64,000 bases of DNA, taken from Oscillospiraceae bacterium (GTDB taxonomy: Bacteria > Bacillota > Clostridia > Oscillospirales > Oscillospiraceae). Positions 15,437-23,981 of this stretch are shown piece after piece. Under the pieces are notes generated by a model, which had not been told where the DNA came from, did not search any database, and saw only the letters and a list, made by a program, of their open reading frames with translations. The stretch's first letter is position 1; every line of letters begins with the position of its first letter. Made by a program: the position numbers and the translations under genes. The DNA is taken from contig SVKX01000005.1 of NCBI GenBank assembly GCA_015068225.1, positions 1 through 64,000 of the forward strand. The letters run 5' to 3'.

Positions 15437-16465
15437 TTAGCGCTGGATACGGCCGGAGCCGTCGCCGCCGGCCAGCTTCTCTACCTCAGCAACGGTGACC
15501 ATATTGTAGTCGCCCTCGATGGAGTGCTTCAGAGCGGAAGCGGCAACTGCGAATTCAACAGCAGCCTGGGTGGACTTGCCGGTGAGCAGGCTGTAGATCA
15601 GGCCGCCGCCGAAGCTGTCGCCGCCGCCAACGCGGTCGATGATGTGCAGATCATACTTTTTGGAGAAGCAGTACTCGTTATCCTTGACATTGTACAGCAT
15701 AGCGCTCCAACCATTGTCGAAAGCGGAGTGGGATTCCCGCAGGGTGATAGCAACCATTTCAAAGCCAAACTTGTCAGCCAGCTGCTTGGCAACGGACTTG
15801 TAGCCCTCGTGGTTCAGTTCACCGGCGTAAATGTCGGTGGCCTCAGCCTCGATGCCGAAAACGTCCTTGGCATCTTCCTCGTTGGAGATGCAGACATCCA
15901 CATACTGGCACAGCTCAGTCATGGCTTCCCGGGCTTCCGCACGGGTCCACAGCTTGCCACGGTAGTTCAGATCGCAGGAGATCTTAATGCCCCGGGCCTT
16001 GGCAGCCTTACAGGCGTCCTTGCAGATCTGCACCAGATTGGGGCCCAGAGCGGGGGTGATGCCGGTGAAGTGGAACCAGTCGGCGCCCTCAAAGATCTTG
16101 TCCCAGTCGAAATCAGAGGCGCTGGCCTTCTGGATAGCGGAATGGGCACGGTCATAGATGCAGACACTGCCGCGCTGAGAAGCGCCCTTTTCGTTGAAGT
16201 AGATACCGACGCGCTCGCCACCGCGAACGATCAGGGAGGTGTCGACACCGTAGCGGCGCAGGCTGTTCACAGCGGCCTGACCGATGGAGTGGGTGGGCAG
16301 CTTGGTGACATAAGCAGCATCCAGACCGTAGTTAGCCAGAGAAACGGCCACATTGGCTTCGCCGCCGCCAAAGGTGAATTCCACATGGTCACACTGGACA
16401 AAGCGCTCATAGTTGTAAGGCTGCAGACGGAGCATCAGCTCGCCAAAGGTAATAATTCTGGGCAT
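15437..16465 (-). CDS. kdgK: 2-keto-3-deoxygluconate kinase (PfkB family)
   Basis: Ribokinase/PfkB-fold sugar kinase of 342 residues. Signatures are FTFGGGEANVAVSLANYGL near the N-terminus and the catalytic DRVGGGDSFGGGLIYSLLTG near the C-terminus, with the catalytic Asp in GGGDSF. Substrate assignment to 2-keto-3-deoxygluconate rests on the neighbour: the KDPG aldolase gene ends 36 bp upstream in the same direction, and the two act in sequence (KDG to KDPG to pyruvate and glyceraldehyde-3-phosphate). AAAGGA precedes the ATG. No uxuA, kduI or transporter gene is linked, so the source sugar acid is unknown. Confidence 0.88.
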   Translation of the reverse strand: MPRIITFGELMLRLQPYNYERFVQCDHVEFTFGGGEANVAVSLANYGLDAAYVTKLPTHSIGQAAVNSLRRYGVDTSLIVRGGERVGIYFNEKGASQRGSVCIYDRAHSAIQKASASDFDWDKIFEGADWFHFTGITPALGPNLVQICKDACKAAKARGIKISCDLNYRGKLWTRAEAREAMTELCQYVDVCISNEEDAKDVFGIEAEATDIYAGELNHEGYKSVAKQLADKFGFEMVAITLRESHSAFDNGWSAMLYNVKDNEYCFSKKYDLHIIDRVGGGDSFGGGLIYSLLTGKSTQAAVEFAVAASALKHSIEGDYNMVTVAEVEKLAGGDGSGRIQR

Positions 16466-16501
16466 GATAATCTATCCTTTCGTTTGTTAAGTAGTATGGG
16501 A

Positions 16502-17128
16502 TCAACCGAAAGCAGCCTGACGGGCTTCGGCGCAAAGCTTCGTGATCTTCTCAAAGTTGCCGGCAGCAATGTCAGCCTTGGGGCATACCCAGCTGCCGCC
16601 TACGGCGTGGATAAAGGGAGCGTCGATATACTCCCGCAGGTTGCCTGCGTTGACACCGCCGGTGGGCATGAACTTCACACCAACAAAGGGAGCAGACAGG
16701 TTTTTCATGGCGTTCAGGCCGCCGTAAACATTGGCGGGGAAGAACTTGACCACCTTCAGGCCCATATTGACAGCAGCGGTGATCTCTGTGGGGGTGACGC
16801 AGCCGGGGGTAACGGCAATGCCGTTTTCGATACACCAGCCAACCACCTGTGCATCAAAACCGGGAGAAACGATGAACTTCGCGCCCATCTGGACAGCCAG
16901 CTTGCACTGCTCCAGATTCAGAATCGTGCCGGCGCCTACCAGCATATCCGGGCAGTTTTCAGCAACGGCCTTGATGCTGTCGGGGGCAGCGGCGGTGCGG
17001 AAGGTGATCTCCATGACGTCAATACCGCCGGCCACCATGGCTTTGGCAGTGGGAACGGCATCCTTGGCATCATCCAGAACGACTACAGGGACAACACCGG
17101 CGTTAGCCAGTCTGCTTAATACATCCAT
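16502..17128 (-). CDS. eda: KDPG/KHG aldolase
   Basis: Class I aldolase cleaving 2-keto-3-deoxy-6-phosphogluconate to pyruvate and glyceraldehyde-3-phosphate. 208 residues from the ATG at 17128, which follows AGGAGG by 7 bases. The Schiff-base lysine is K128 in GLKVVKFFPANVYGG; the glutamate of MEITFRT and the GAGTILN segment complete the active site. First gene of the eda-kdgK-DUF1292 unit, behind a perfect-consensus promoter with an operator-like dyad just downstream of the likely transcription start. Confidence 0.95.
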   Translation of the reverse strand: MDVLSRLANAGVVPVVVLDDAKDAVPTAKAMVAGGIDVMEITFRTAAAPDSIKAVAENCPDMLVGAGTILNLEQCKLAVQMGAKFIVSPGFDAQVVGWCIENGIAVTPGCVTPTEITAAVNMGLKVVKFFPANVYGGLNAMKNLSAPFVGVKFMPTGGVNAGNLREYIDAPFIHAVGGSWVCPKADIAAGNFEKITKLCAEARQAAFG

Positions 17129-17185
17129 TTTTTTACCTCCTGAGGCTGCTGTGCAGCCAAATAATACGATGATACTGGAGCGAGC

Positions 17186-17200
17186 GGTCCAAAATGGACC
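17186..17200. promoter_or_regulatory. perfect 15-bp dyad, likely operator of eda-kdgK
   Basis: GGTCCAAAATGGACC is a perfect palindrome around a 3-bp AAA centre. It lies about 10-24 nt downstream of the transcription start predicted from the eda promoter (17217-17245), a classic position for a repressor. No regulator gene is adjacent, so the cognate factor is unknown. Confidence 0.6.
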
Positions 17201-17216
17201 ATACTTCGCTAACCTA

Positions 17217-17245
17217 ATTATAGTAAGATTTCCCCGTACTGTCAA
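17217..17245 (-). promoter_or_regulatory. consensus promoter of eda-kdgK
   Basis: Minus strand TTGACA (17245-17240), 17-bp spacer, TATAAT (17222-17217): full SigA consensus. The expected leader is about 80 nt and contains the operator-like dyad. Confidence 0.85.
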
Positions 17246-17345
17246 TGTGAAAAATCATGAGATATTAAAATGCAGAGCAGAAGCAAACGGCTGCTTCTGA
17301 AAGACGGAGAAATTTGCGAAGCTGCAGAATCACTCAGCAAAAAAC

Positions 17346-17381
17346 AGTACCGCACCTGAAAGATCCTCAGGTGCGGTGCTT
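17346..17381 (-). terminator. terminator of the thioesterase gene
   Basis: Stem 17349-17359/17367-17377 (11 bp, longer with wobbles), followed on the minus strand by CTGTTTTTTG. Confidence 0.8.
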
Positions 17382-17428
17382 TTATTTTCCGATAAGACAA
17401 CTGTTTTCGGGATGGAAGCATGACATGC

Positions 17429-17908
17429 TTAGATCCCGTCCAGTTTGGTCACTCTGCGCTGATTGCGGATCCGCTTCCGTTCCTCGCCGTGAGCCCAGGC
17501 CAGTTTCTCCTCCTCGGTCTGCAAAATCAGCTTTGGCACTTGCACGGGCTTGTTGTTTTCGTCCAGCGCTACCATCATAAAATGGGCGTTGTTGATCCGG
17601 TCTCGCTTGCCACTGAGGGTTTCTACATAGGTGTCCACGCAGACCTCCATGGAGGTGGAGCCGACCCAGGTCACCTTGCCTGTAATGACCACCATATCAT
17701 TCTGATAAGCACCGTGCAGGAAGGTCAGATTGTCCACAGAGGCAGTTGTAACATTGCACATGGAATGTCTTTTTGCAACGATACCTGCCACCTCGTCGAT
17801 CCATTGCATCAAAATGCCGCCGAAGAGACGGTTCGCTCCATTTAAATGGTTGGGCCGCACAATATGAACGGTTTCTGCACGGGAATCATCCACAGTTTTC
17901 GATACCAT
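17429..17908 (-). CDS. acyl-CoA thioesterase (hotdog fold)
   Basis: Cytoplasmic hotdog-fold thioesterase of 159 residues, related to the BFIT/YciA-type acyl-CoA hydrolases. The conserved segment NHLNGANRLFGGILMQWIDEVAGIVAKRH carries the usual N-G-LFGG-L--D-D/E arrangement, followed by VTTASVDNLTFLHGA and GKVTWVGSTSMEV. The ATG at 17908 has the better spacing to AAGGAG (9 bases); one two codons upstream would leave only 3. Its chain-length specificity cannot be read from sequence. It has its own promoter (17940-17967). Confidence 0.85.
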   Translation of the reverse strand: MVSKTVDDSRAETVHIVRPNHLNGANRLFGGILMQWIDEVAGIVAKRHSMCNVTTASVDNLTFLHGAYQNDMVVITGKVTWVGSTSMEVCVDTYVETLSGKRDRINNAHFMMVALDENNKPVQVPKLILQTEEEKLAWAHGEERKRIRNQRRVTKLDGI

Positions 17909-17939
17909 ACGCATTTGCTCCTTCTAATAATTTTTGCTT

Positions 17940-17967
17940 ATTATAACACTATAAAGGAGAAATGCAA
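17940..17967 (-). promoter_or_regulatory. promoter of the thioesterase gene
   Basis: Minus strand TTGCAT (17967-17962), 16-bp spacer, TATAAT (17945-17940). Confidence 0.65.
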
Positions 17968-17975
17968 CAATTTCT

Positions 17976-18755
17976 TTAGAAATTAGCCACTTGTGTGGAC
18001 TTTAACTGGAGCTGAAGCTTGTCTGCAATCAGGGCGATAAACTCAGAATTGGTGGGCTTGCCTTTGGTGTTGCTGACGGTATAGCCGAAGAAGCGCTGGA
18101 GGGTATCCAGATCGCCCCGGTCCCAGGCCACTTCGATGGCGTGGCGGATGGCGCGCTCGACTCTGCTGGGGGTGGTTTGGAATGTTTTTGCCACCTGGGG
18201 ATAGAGCACCTTGGTGATGGCGTTGATCACATCCATGTCATTGACAGCAATGATGATGGCTTCTCTTAAATACTGGTAGCCCTTGATGTGAGCGGGAACG
18301 CCGATCTCGTGAATGATGCCGGTGACCATGGCTTCGATATTGGTTGTGCCTGTGCGCTGAGCTGCCTGTGAACGCAGATTCTCACCGCCGCGGATCTCCT
18401 CCAGCCGCTCTACCAATGCTGCCATATCGCAGGGCTTCAGCATCAGATACCGGGCGCCCAGGTTGGCGGCGGCAGATGCCACATAGTCTGTTACAAAACC
18501 GGATGTAGCCAGGATCACAGGCCGCTTGTCCATGGTGGATATGGCCTTGAGTACGGCGATGCCGTCCTGTTTCGCCAGCATCAGATCCAGAACCAGAACA
18601 TCCGGCTTCAAAGAGTTTACCATGCGGATGGTTTGCTCCCCATCATTTGCGGTGCCTGCTACATGAAACCCGTCAGCATGCAGCAGGGCGGCGGACAGAC
18701 TGGCGCAGAATTCTTCGGCGCTGTCTGCGATGAATACGGTGGTACGATTATCCAT
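17976..18755 (-). CDS. spo0A: sporulation master regulator Spo0A
   Basis: Response regulator that, when phosphorylated, switches the cell to sporulation. 259 residues. The receiver domain carries the phospho-acceptor D57 in [13 protein letters not shown] and the conserved lysine in LMLKPCD. The C-terminal Spo0A DNA-binding domain includes [43 protein letters not shown] (recognition helix region) and [15 protein letters not shown]. The ATG at 18755 follows AGGAGAGG; the previous in-frame start candidates have no ribosome site. In many Clostridia spo0A follows spoIVB; here it is alone, with promoter and leader in the 340-bp gap to pepF. Confidence 0.97.
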   Translation of the reverse strand: MDNRTTVFIADSAEEFCASLSAALLHADGFHVAGTANDGEQTIRMVNSLKPDVLVLDLMLAKQDGIAVLKAISTMDKRPVILATSGFVTDYVASAAANLGARYLMLKPCDMAALVERLEEIRGGENLRSQAAQRTGTTNIEAMVTGIIHEIGVPAHIKGYQYLREAIIIAVNDMDVINAITKVLYPQVAKTFQTTPSRVERAIRHAIEVAWDRGDLDTLQRFFGYTVSNTKGKPTNSEFIALIADKLQLQLKSTQVANF

Positions 18756-18797
18756 AACTTCCTCTCCTGTCATATGAAGATAAAATTCCCCGTTGAT

Positions 18798-18817
18798 CAC
18801 GGCATTTATCTGCCGTG
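18798..18817 (-). other. hairpin in the spo0A leader
   Basis: Perfect 7-bp inverted repeat CACGGCA/TGCCGTG with a 6-base loop. It lies only a few bases downstream of the likely start of the spo0A transcript, so it would cap the 5' end of the mRNA. Not followed by a T-run. Confidence 0.5.
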
Positions 18818-18829
18818 TGCGACGAAATA

Positions 18830-18858
18830 AGCATAGCATAATGCATCATTTTTTGCAA
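18830..18858 (-). promoter_or_regulatory. SigA-type promoter of spo0A
   Basis: Minus strand TTGCAA (18858-18853), 17-bp spacer, TATGCT (18835-18830). Moderate match; a SigH promoter further upstream was looked for and not found convincingly. Confidence 0.5.
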
Positions 18859-19034
18859 GGAAAAACCGAAACAATCGTTCGCCAAAAGTGGCGCAAATCC
18901 GACAGAAATTGTGTGATTAAAAAACTTTTTTGACAAATTATTCCAGAAAGAGAGGAAAAGTAAAAAATGCAGAACCGGGGCACATAAGCGATAGAAAGCG
19001 GGGGAAAGGGGTGGGGAATGTTTGAATACGGCGG
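18859..19034. other. intergenic between spo0A and pepF promoters
   Basis: No gene seen. It contains T-rich stretches and, at about 18928-18937 on the minus strand, TTTGTCAAAA, which resembles a Spo0A box (TGTCGAA) with one mismatch. Too weak to call as a site. Confidence 0.3.
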
Positions 19035-19063
19035 TTGACGGCGCGGCTGCCTTGGTGTAAAAT
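19035..19063 (+). promoter_or_regulatory. promoter of pepF
   Basis: TTGACG (19035-19040), 17-bp spacer, TAAAAT (19058-19063). Confidence 0.75.
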
Positions 19064-19095
19064 GTATACATATAAATTTGTGGGAGGTACATACC

Positions 19096-20850
19096 ATGAA
19101 CGAAGTGTGGAACTTAGACCCGATCTACAAGGGTTTTGACGATCCTGCCTATGAGGCAGACCTTGCCGTGGCAAAGGAAAAGCTGGCACAATTTACTGCC
19201 TTTGCTGCAACGCTTTCCCAGGCAGAGCCTGCTGCAGCTCTGCGTCAGGGCATCGACATGGAAGAGGAGCTCAGCGCTCTGGCGGGCAAGCTGGGGCTGT
19301 ATGCGTCCTTGCGCCAGTCCGGCAATACGCGGGATCCGGAGGCGGCATCCCAGCTGGGCCGGCTGATGGCGGTTTACAGCGGTATGGCTGCGCCGGAGGC
19401 GGCATTTAAGGACTGGGCATCCAAGCTCCCCAATCTGATGGAACTGGTGGAAGCTGACGACAAGCTGAAAGATTACCGCTTTATGTTCAGCAAAATGGCC
19501 GAGTCCAGTCGTTATCTGCTGCCCGGCATGGGCGAGGCCATCATGGCCAGAATGCAGCTGTCCGGCGGCAACGCCTGGAGCGATCTGCAGGGATATCTGA
19601 CCAGCACCGTGCCCGTGGAGTATGACGGCAAGATTACTAACCTGTCTGCCATCCGCAACCTTGCCTACGATCCCGACGGCGCGGTCCGTAAGGCAGCTTA
19701 TGAAGCAGAGATCGCCTGCTATGACAGGATCAAGGACAGCGTTGCCTTTGCACTGAACTCCATCAAGCTGGAGACCATTTCCGACTGCCAGCTCCGTGGC
19801 TACGCATCCCCTCTGGAGCGGACACTGAAGCATTCCGACATGAAGCGGGAAACGCTGGATGCCATGCTGGGTGCCATGGATGAGTATCTGCCTAAGTTCT
19901 GGCAGTATCTGAAGGCCAAGGGAAAGGCTTTGGGTCATGAAAACGGTCTGCCCTGGTATGACCTGTTTGCGCCCATGGGCAATGCCGGCACCAAATACAC
20001 TACCCAGGAAGCAAGGGATCTGCTGGTGAAGCTGTTTTCTACCTTTGACAGTGAGCTTGCCCAGATGGTCAGCCGCGCATTTGACGAGGCGTGGATCGAC
20101 TTCTATCCCCGGGACGGCAAGAGCGGCGGTGCTTTCTGCGCCGGCGTGGAGTGCCTGAACGAGAGTCGGATCCTGACGAATTTTGACGGACAGTTTACCG
20201 ATGTGGTGACGCTGGCCCATGAGCTTGGCCACGCCTTCCACAATCAGTGCATCCAGAACCACCGCCCCCTGAACAAGGACTATTCCATGCCTGTGGCGGA
20301 GACGGCCTCTACCTTCAACGAATGCGTAGTCATGGCGGCGGCCATTCAGGCGGCCCAGTCTGATGATGAGCGGCTGGCACTGATCGAATCTCAGCTTCAG
20401 GATGCCACCCAGATCATCTGCGACATCTATTCCCGCTTCCGTTTTGAGGCAATGGTCTTTGAAAATCGGGAAGAGAAGTTTATGAATGCCGATGCTTTGT
20501 GCGCGTTTATGACCGAGGCGCAGAAACAGTCCTACGGTGACGGACTGGATCACAGCTGCATGCATCCCTTTATGTGGGTCTGCAAGGGCCACTATTACGG
20601 TCCTACCTTCTATAATTTCCCCTATGCCTTCGGCGGCTTGTTCGCCCGGGGACTGTATGCCCAGTACCTTGCCGAGGGTGAGGCTTTTGTGCCCAAGTAT
20701 AAGAAACTGCTGTATACCACGCCTGTGGCTACAGCGGAGGATACGGCAAAGGTGGCGGGCATTGACCTGACGGACAAGAATTTCTGGCGGGCAGCCCTGC
20801 AGACCATTGCAGATCAGATCGATCTGTTCTGTCAGCTGGCAGAGCGGTAA
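19096..20850 (+). CDS. pepF: oligoendopeptidase F (M3 family)
   Basis: Cytoplasmic zinc metallopeptidase degrading short peptides. 584 residues from the ATG at 19096 (GGGAGG upstream). The zinc motif is LAHELGHAFHNQ with the first His at residue 375; the third ligand lies in the following VAETASTFNE segment, as in M3B peptidases. The N-terminal half is the usual helical lobe. The stop is followed after 23 bp by another peptidase gene in the same direction, so the two are probably one peptide-utilisation unit. Confidence 0.95.
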   Translation: MNEVWNLDPIYKGFDDPAYEADLAVAKEKLAQFTAFAATLSQAEPAAALRQGIDMEEELSALAGKLGLYASLRQSGNTRDPEAASQLGRLMAVYSGMAAPEAAFKDWASKLPNLMELVEADDKLKDYRFMFSKMAESSRYLLPGMGEAIMARMQLSGGNAWSDLQGYLTSTVPVEYDGKITNLSAIRNLAYDPDGAVRKAAYEAEIACYDRIKDSVAFALNSIKLETISDCQLRGYASPLERTLKHSDMKRETLDAMLGAMDEYLPKFWQYLKAKGKALGHENGLPWYDLFAPMGNAGTKYTTQEARDLLVKLFSTFDSELAQMVSRAFDEAWIDFYPRDGKSGGAFCAGVECLNESRILTNFDGQFTDVVTLAHELGHAFHNQCIQNHRPLNKDYSMPVAETASTFNECVVMAAAIQAAQSDDERLALIESQLQDATQIICDIYSRFRFEAMVFENREEKFMNADALCAFMTEAQKQSYGDGLDHSCMHPFMWVCKGHYYGPTFYNFPYAFGGLFARGLYAQYLAEGEAFVPKYKKLLYTTPVATAEDTAKVAGIDLTDKNFWRAALQTIADQIDLFCQLAER

Positions 20851-20873
20851 CAGACCATATGGAGGATCGAGAA

Positions 20874-22151
20874 ATGGATAAGCGAACCGAGGCCCTGATG
20901 GCGTTTTTGGATGCTGCCCACAGCGTTTATCATGCAGCAGATTATCTGGTGAATGTATTAAAAGATGCCGGCTATACCTGCCTCAGCGAGGCGGGGGAGT
21001 GGGCGCTGCAGCCCGGTGGAAAATACTATCTGACCCGGGGCGGCACTGCGGTCATCGCTTTCCGGATTCCGCAGCAGGCACCCAGAGGTTTTTTGATGAG
21101 TGCCAGCCATTCTGACCGCCCCACCTTTAAGGTTAAGGAGAACGGGGAGCTTTCCGGTACTTACACCCGGTTGGCCACAGAAAAGTACGGCGGTATGCTG
21201 ATGGCGCCCTGGCTGGATCGCCCGTTGTCCATAGCGGGACGGGTCATGGTGGAAACGGAGGAAGGGGTCCGGAGCAGGCTCGTTGATATTGATCGGGATC
21301 TGCTGCTGATCCCCAATGTGGCCATCCATATGAACCGGCAGGCCAATGACGGATACAAGTGGAATCCTGCGGTGGATACTCTGCCACTGCTTGGCGGAAA
21401 GGATGCCAAGGGCGGCCTCTGGACATTACTGGAGGAGACAGCGGGCGGCAAGATTCTGGGTCATGACCTGTACCTGTATATCCGCCAGAAAGCTACGATT
21501 TGGGGCTTGAAGGAGGAGTTTATCTCCTCTGCCGCACTGGATGATCTGGAGTGTGCCTGGGGCTGCGTGCAGGGTTTCCTGTGTGCTGAGGATACAGACA
21601 GTATCCCTGTGGTGTGCGTTTTTGACAGCGAAGAGGTGGGCTCATCCTCCGTGCAGGGTGCGGCCTCTGACCTTCTGGAAAGTGTTTTGCTGCGGATCTG
21701 CCGGGCAAAGGGCCTGAATATGGAGCAGATGCGTGCAGGCTCCTTTATGGTATCGGCTGACAATGCCCATGCTATTCATCCCAACCATCCGGAGCTGGCG
21801 GATGCCGCAAATGCCCCCGTTCTGAACGGCGGCGTGGTCGTTAAGTTTAACGCAAATCAGCGCTATACCACCGACGGTCTGACCGCCTCGGTTTTCCGGA
21901 AGATCTGCGAAAAGGCAGGCGTTTCCGCCCAGACCTACTGTAACCGGGCGGATATTCCCGGTGGATCTACTCTGGGCAATATTTCCCTGGGCCATGTGTC
22001 TGTGCCCACGGTGGACATTGGCCTTGCCCAGCTTGCTATGCATTCCTGCTATGAAACAGCAGGGGTAGAGGACATTGCAAGTCTGGAAAAAGCGATGACT
22101 GCTTATTATAGCTGCCGTCTGGAGCTGACAGAACAGGGCTTCCGTATTTAA
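20874..22151 (+). CDS. M18 family aspartyl aminopeptidase
   Basis: Cytoplasmic metallo-aminopeptidase removing N-terminal acidic residues from peptides. 425 residues from the ATG at 20874, preceded by GGAGG. Metal and catalytic segments expected for M18 are visible: SASHSDRPTFKV, SSAALDDLECAW, FDSEEVGSSS, MVSADNAHAIHPN and GGSTLGNISLGHVSVPTVDIG. Length and motif order match the family. It lies 23 bp behind pepF with no terminator between, so it is co-transcribed with it. Confidence 0.94.
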   Translation: MDKRTEALMAFLDAAHSVYHAADYLVNVLKDAGYTCLSEAGEWALQPGGKYYLTRGGTAVIAFRIPQQAPRGFLMSASHSDRPTFKVKENGELSGTYTRLATEKYGGMLMAPWLDRPLSIAGRVMVETEEGVRSRLVDIDRDLLLIPNVAIHMNRQANDGYKWNPAVDTLPLLGGKDAKGGLWTLLEETAGGKILGHDLYLYIRQKATIWGLKEEFISSAALDDLECAWGCVQGFLCAEDTDSIPVVCVFDSEEVGSSSVQGAASDLLESVLLRICRAKGLNMEQMRAGSFMVSADNAHAIHPNHPELADAANAPVLNGGVVVKFNANQRYTTDGLTASVFRKICEKAGVSAQTYCNRADIPGGSTLGNISLGHVSVPTVDIGLAQLAMHSCYETAGVEDIASLEKAMTAYYSCRLELTEQGFRI

Positions 22152-22209
22152 TAAAGCACTATTGACAAAATCACCAATTTTCACGGGCAAAAACTGTAAT
22201 AAACAACCA

Positions 22210-22238
22210 TTGAAGAATATGGACAAATATGGTATCAT
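22210..22238 (+). promoter_or_regulatory. promoter of the msmX-type gene
   Basis: TTGAAG (22210-22215), 17-bp spacer, TATCAT (22233-22238). The resulting leader is about 177 nt. Confidence 0.6.
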
Positions 22239-22244
22239 GTGTGT

Positions 22245-22421
22245 ATCTAGGTGGATTGCGCCTACTCCACAAAATAGGCGATGTTCACCAAAAAAGGAGG
22301 ATAAAAAAACCGTCGGACTCACGGTGCGGCAGTGTGGAGACCTGTCGTAATATCTGCGTTGTTTTACCCGGCGCAGGTGAGAGCATACGCGAGGATTCGG
22401 TGTGCTTAGAGTCGTGCAACT
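22245..22421 (+). promoter_or_regulatory. long leader with a stranded Shine-Dalgarno
   Basis: A strong AAAAGGAGG at 22292-22300 is followed by no start codon. Instead about 115 bases with several short inverted repeats (for example ACCGT/ACGGT at 22309-22325) separate it from the ATG at 22422, which has no clear ribosome binding site of its own. It may be a structured regulatory leader or an insertion between the original site and the gene. Confidence 0.4.
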
Positions 22422-23621
22422 ATGGCAAGTGTTACCCTGAAAAACATCAAGAAGATCTACCCCCACAACGGCGACGAAGCCAAGCAGGCCAAGAAGAAGA
22501 AAAAGAAGGGCGATGACCACGAGGAGAAGAAGATCAATCTGCAGATCACCGAGCAGGGTGTTGTTGCGGTTCAGGAATTCAACCTCGAGATCAAGGACAA
22601 GGAATTTATCGTTCTGGTCGGTCCCTCCGGCTGTGGTAAGTCCACCACTCTGCGTATGATCGCCGGTCTGGAAGAGATCTCCGAAGGCGAGCTGTATGTC
22701 GGTGACCGTCTGGTCAATGACGTTGCTCCCAAGGACCGTGATATCGCCATGGTTTTCCAGAACTATGCGCTGTATCCCCATATGACTGTTTATGATAACA
22801 TGGCTTTTGCTCTGAAGCTGCGCCATCTGCCCAAGGCTGAGATTGACAAGAAGGTCAAGGAAGCCGCTGAGATCCTGGATATCACCCAGTACCTGACCCG
22901 TAAGCCCAAGGCTCTGTCCGGCGGTCAGCGTCAGCGTGTTGCCATCGGCCGTGCGATTGTTCGTTCTCCTCAGGTCATGCTGATGGACGAGCCTCTGTCC
23001 AACCTGGACGCCAAGCTGCGTAACCAGATGCGTGCTGAGATCATCAAGCTCCGCGAGAAGATCCAGACCACCTTTATCTATGTTACCCACGACCAGACTG
23101 AGGCTATGACTCTGGGTGACCGTATCGTCATCATGAAGGACGGCTTTATCCAGCAGATCGGTACTCCTCAGGAGGTCTTCAACCATCCCTACAACCTGTT
23201 CGTCGCCGGCTTTATCGGCGCTCCCCAGATGAACCTCTTTGATGCCAAGCTGGTTAAGGAAAACGGCAAGTACGCTGTCAAGCTGGACTGCCTGACCGTC
23301 GAGCTGTCCGAAGAAAAGCAGGCTAAGCTGGCTGCTAACAATGTAGCTGAGCAGGATGTCACTCTGGGTGTCCGTCCCGAGCACATCACTCTGGCACAGA
23401 CCGGTATCGATGCCAAGGTCGATGTCAGCGAAATGATGGGTTCTTCCGTCCATCTGCACGTTACCGCTATGGGCCGCGATGTGGTTATCGTTGTTTCCAC
23501 CATGAACATGACTGGCGCTGAGGTTGCTGCTCTGTCCGCTGGTGCTGCTGTGAAGTTTGACTTCTCCGGCCATGTCTGCCATGTCTTCAGCAAGGAGACC
23601 GGCATCAATCTGGAAGCCTGA
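22422..23621 (+). CDS. sugar ABC transporter ATP-binding protein (MsmX/UgpC type)
   Basis: Stand-alone ATPase of the CUT1 family that powers carbohydrate importers. 399 residues: Walker A GPSGCGKST (67-75), Q-loop VFQNYALYP, signature LSGGQRQRVAIGRA, Walker B VMLMDEPLSNLD, H-loop VTHDQTEA, and the C-terminal regulatory TOBE/OB domain with GVRPEHITL. Odd: between the first strand (MASVTLKNIKKIYP) and the usual VVAVQEFNLEI lies a roughly 30-residue insertion with a run of six lysines and KKGDDHEEKK, which family members lack. No permease or binding-protein gene is adjacent, as is usual for shared MsmX-type ATPases; malQ and glgP follow. Codon use is strongly biased, suggesting high expression. 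Confidence 0.93.
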   Translation: MASVTLKNIKKIYPHNGDEAKQAKKKKKKGDDHEEKKINLQITEQGVVAVQEFNLEIKDKEFIVLVGPSGCGKSTTLRMIAGLEEISEGELYVGDRLVNDVAPKDRDIAMVFQNYALYPHMTVYDNMAFALKLRHLPKAEIDKKVKEAAEILDITQYLTRKPKALSGGQRQRVAIGRAIVRSPQVMLMDEPLSNLDAKLRNQMRAEIIKLREKIQTTFIYVTHDQTEAMTLGDRIVIMKDGFIQQIGTPQEVFNHPYNLFVAGFIGAPQMNLFDAKLVKENGKYAVKLDCLTVELSEEKQAKLAANNVAEQDVTLGVRPEHITLAQTGIDAKVDVSEMMGSSVHLHVTAMGRDVVIVVSTMNMTGAEVAALSAGAAVKFDFSGHVCHVFSKETGINLEA

Positions 23622-23632
23622 TCCCAATACAT

Positions 23633-23666
23633 AACGGGTCTGCCTTCGGGCAGGCCCGTTTTTTGT
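23633..23666 (+). terminator. terminator of the msmX-type gene
   Basis: 12-bp stem 23633-23644/23649-23660 with a TTCG tetraloop and TTTTTTG after it. Confidence 0.9.
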
Positions 23667-23933
23667 GCGCTGTTTTGCCCTGATACGAATGTGCGAAAAT
23701 AGATAGGGAAACTGTGTATAAAAATACAATTATGGGCAATGTGCTCAAATTTAAAGGGAAGAACCGGTTGCACAGAGGGTTTTTCTTGACAAAATGGTAA
23801 AAAAGTATTACTCTTTTATTATGCGATTTTATAGTGCAGGCTAGCTGCATGGCAGCAGGTGTCCGTGGACGCTGTTTGAATTTTTTACAGACCGGCAATT
23901 ATTGGCAAGAAATCTGTCAACATTGCGGGCCGT
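23667..23933. other. AT-rich intergenic upstream of malQ
   Basis: No gene seen. A TTGACA at 23786-23791 has no good -10 at the right distance. Otherwise only A/T-rich sequence. Confidence 0.3.
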
Positions 23934-23962
23934 TTTTCATTCAATGGAATGCGCATTATAAT
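23934..23962 (+). promoter_or_regulatory. possible promoter of malQ-glgP
   Basis: TATAAT at 23957-23962 with a weak TTTTCA at -35 after a 17-bp spacer. The transcription start would fall right at the ribosome binding site, so an upstream promoter is also possible. Confidence 0.35.
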
Positions 23963-23981
23963 CTGAAGGAGTTTGGTTGCT

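Noticed and set aside
18928..18937. Spo0A box upstream of spo0A
   Set aside because: TTTGTCAAAA deviates from TGTCGAA at a key base and lies alone in AT-rich sequence; kept only as a weak remark.
23786..23814. Promoter at TTGACA 23786 for malQ
   Set aside because: No acceptable -10 hexamer 16-18 bp downstream (TACTCT at best).
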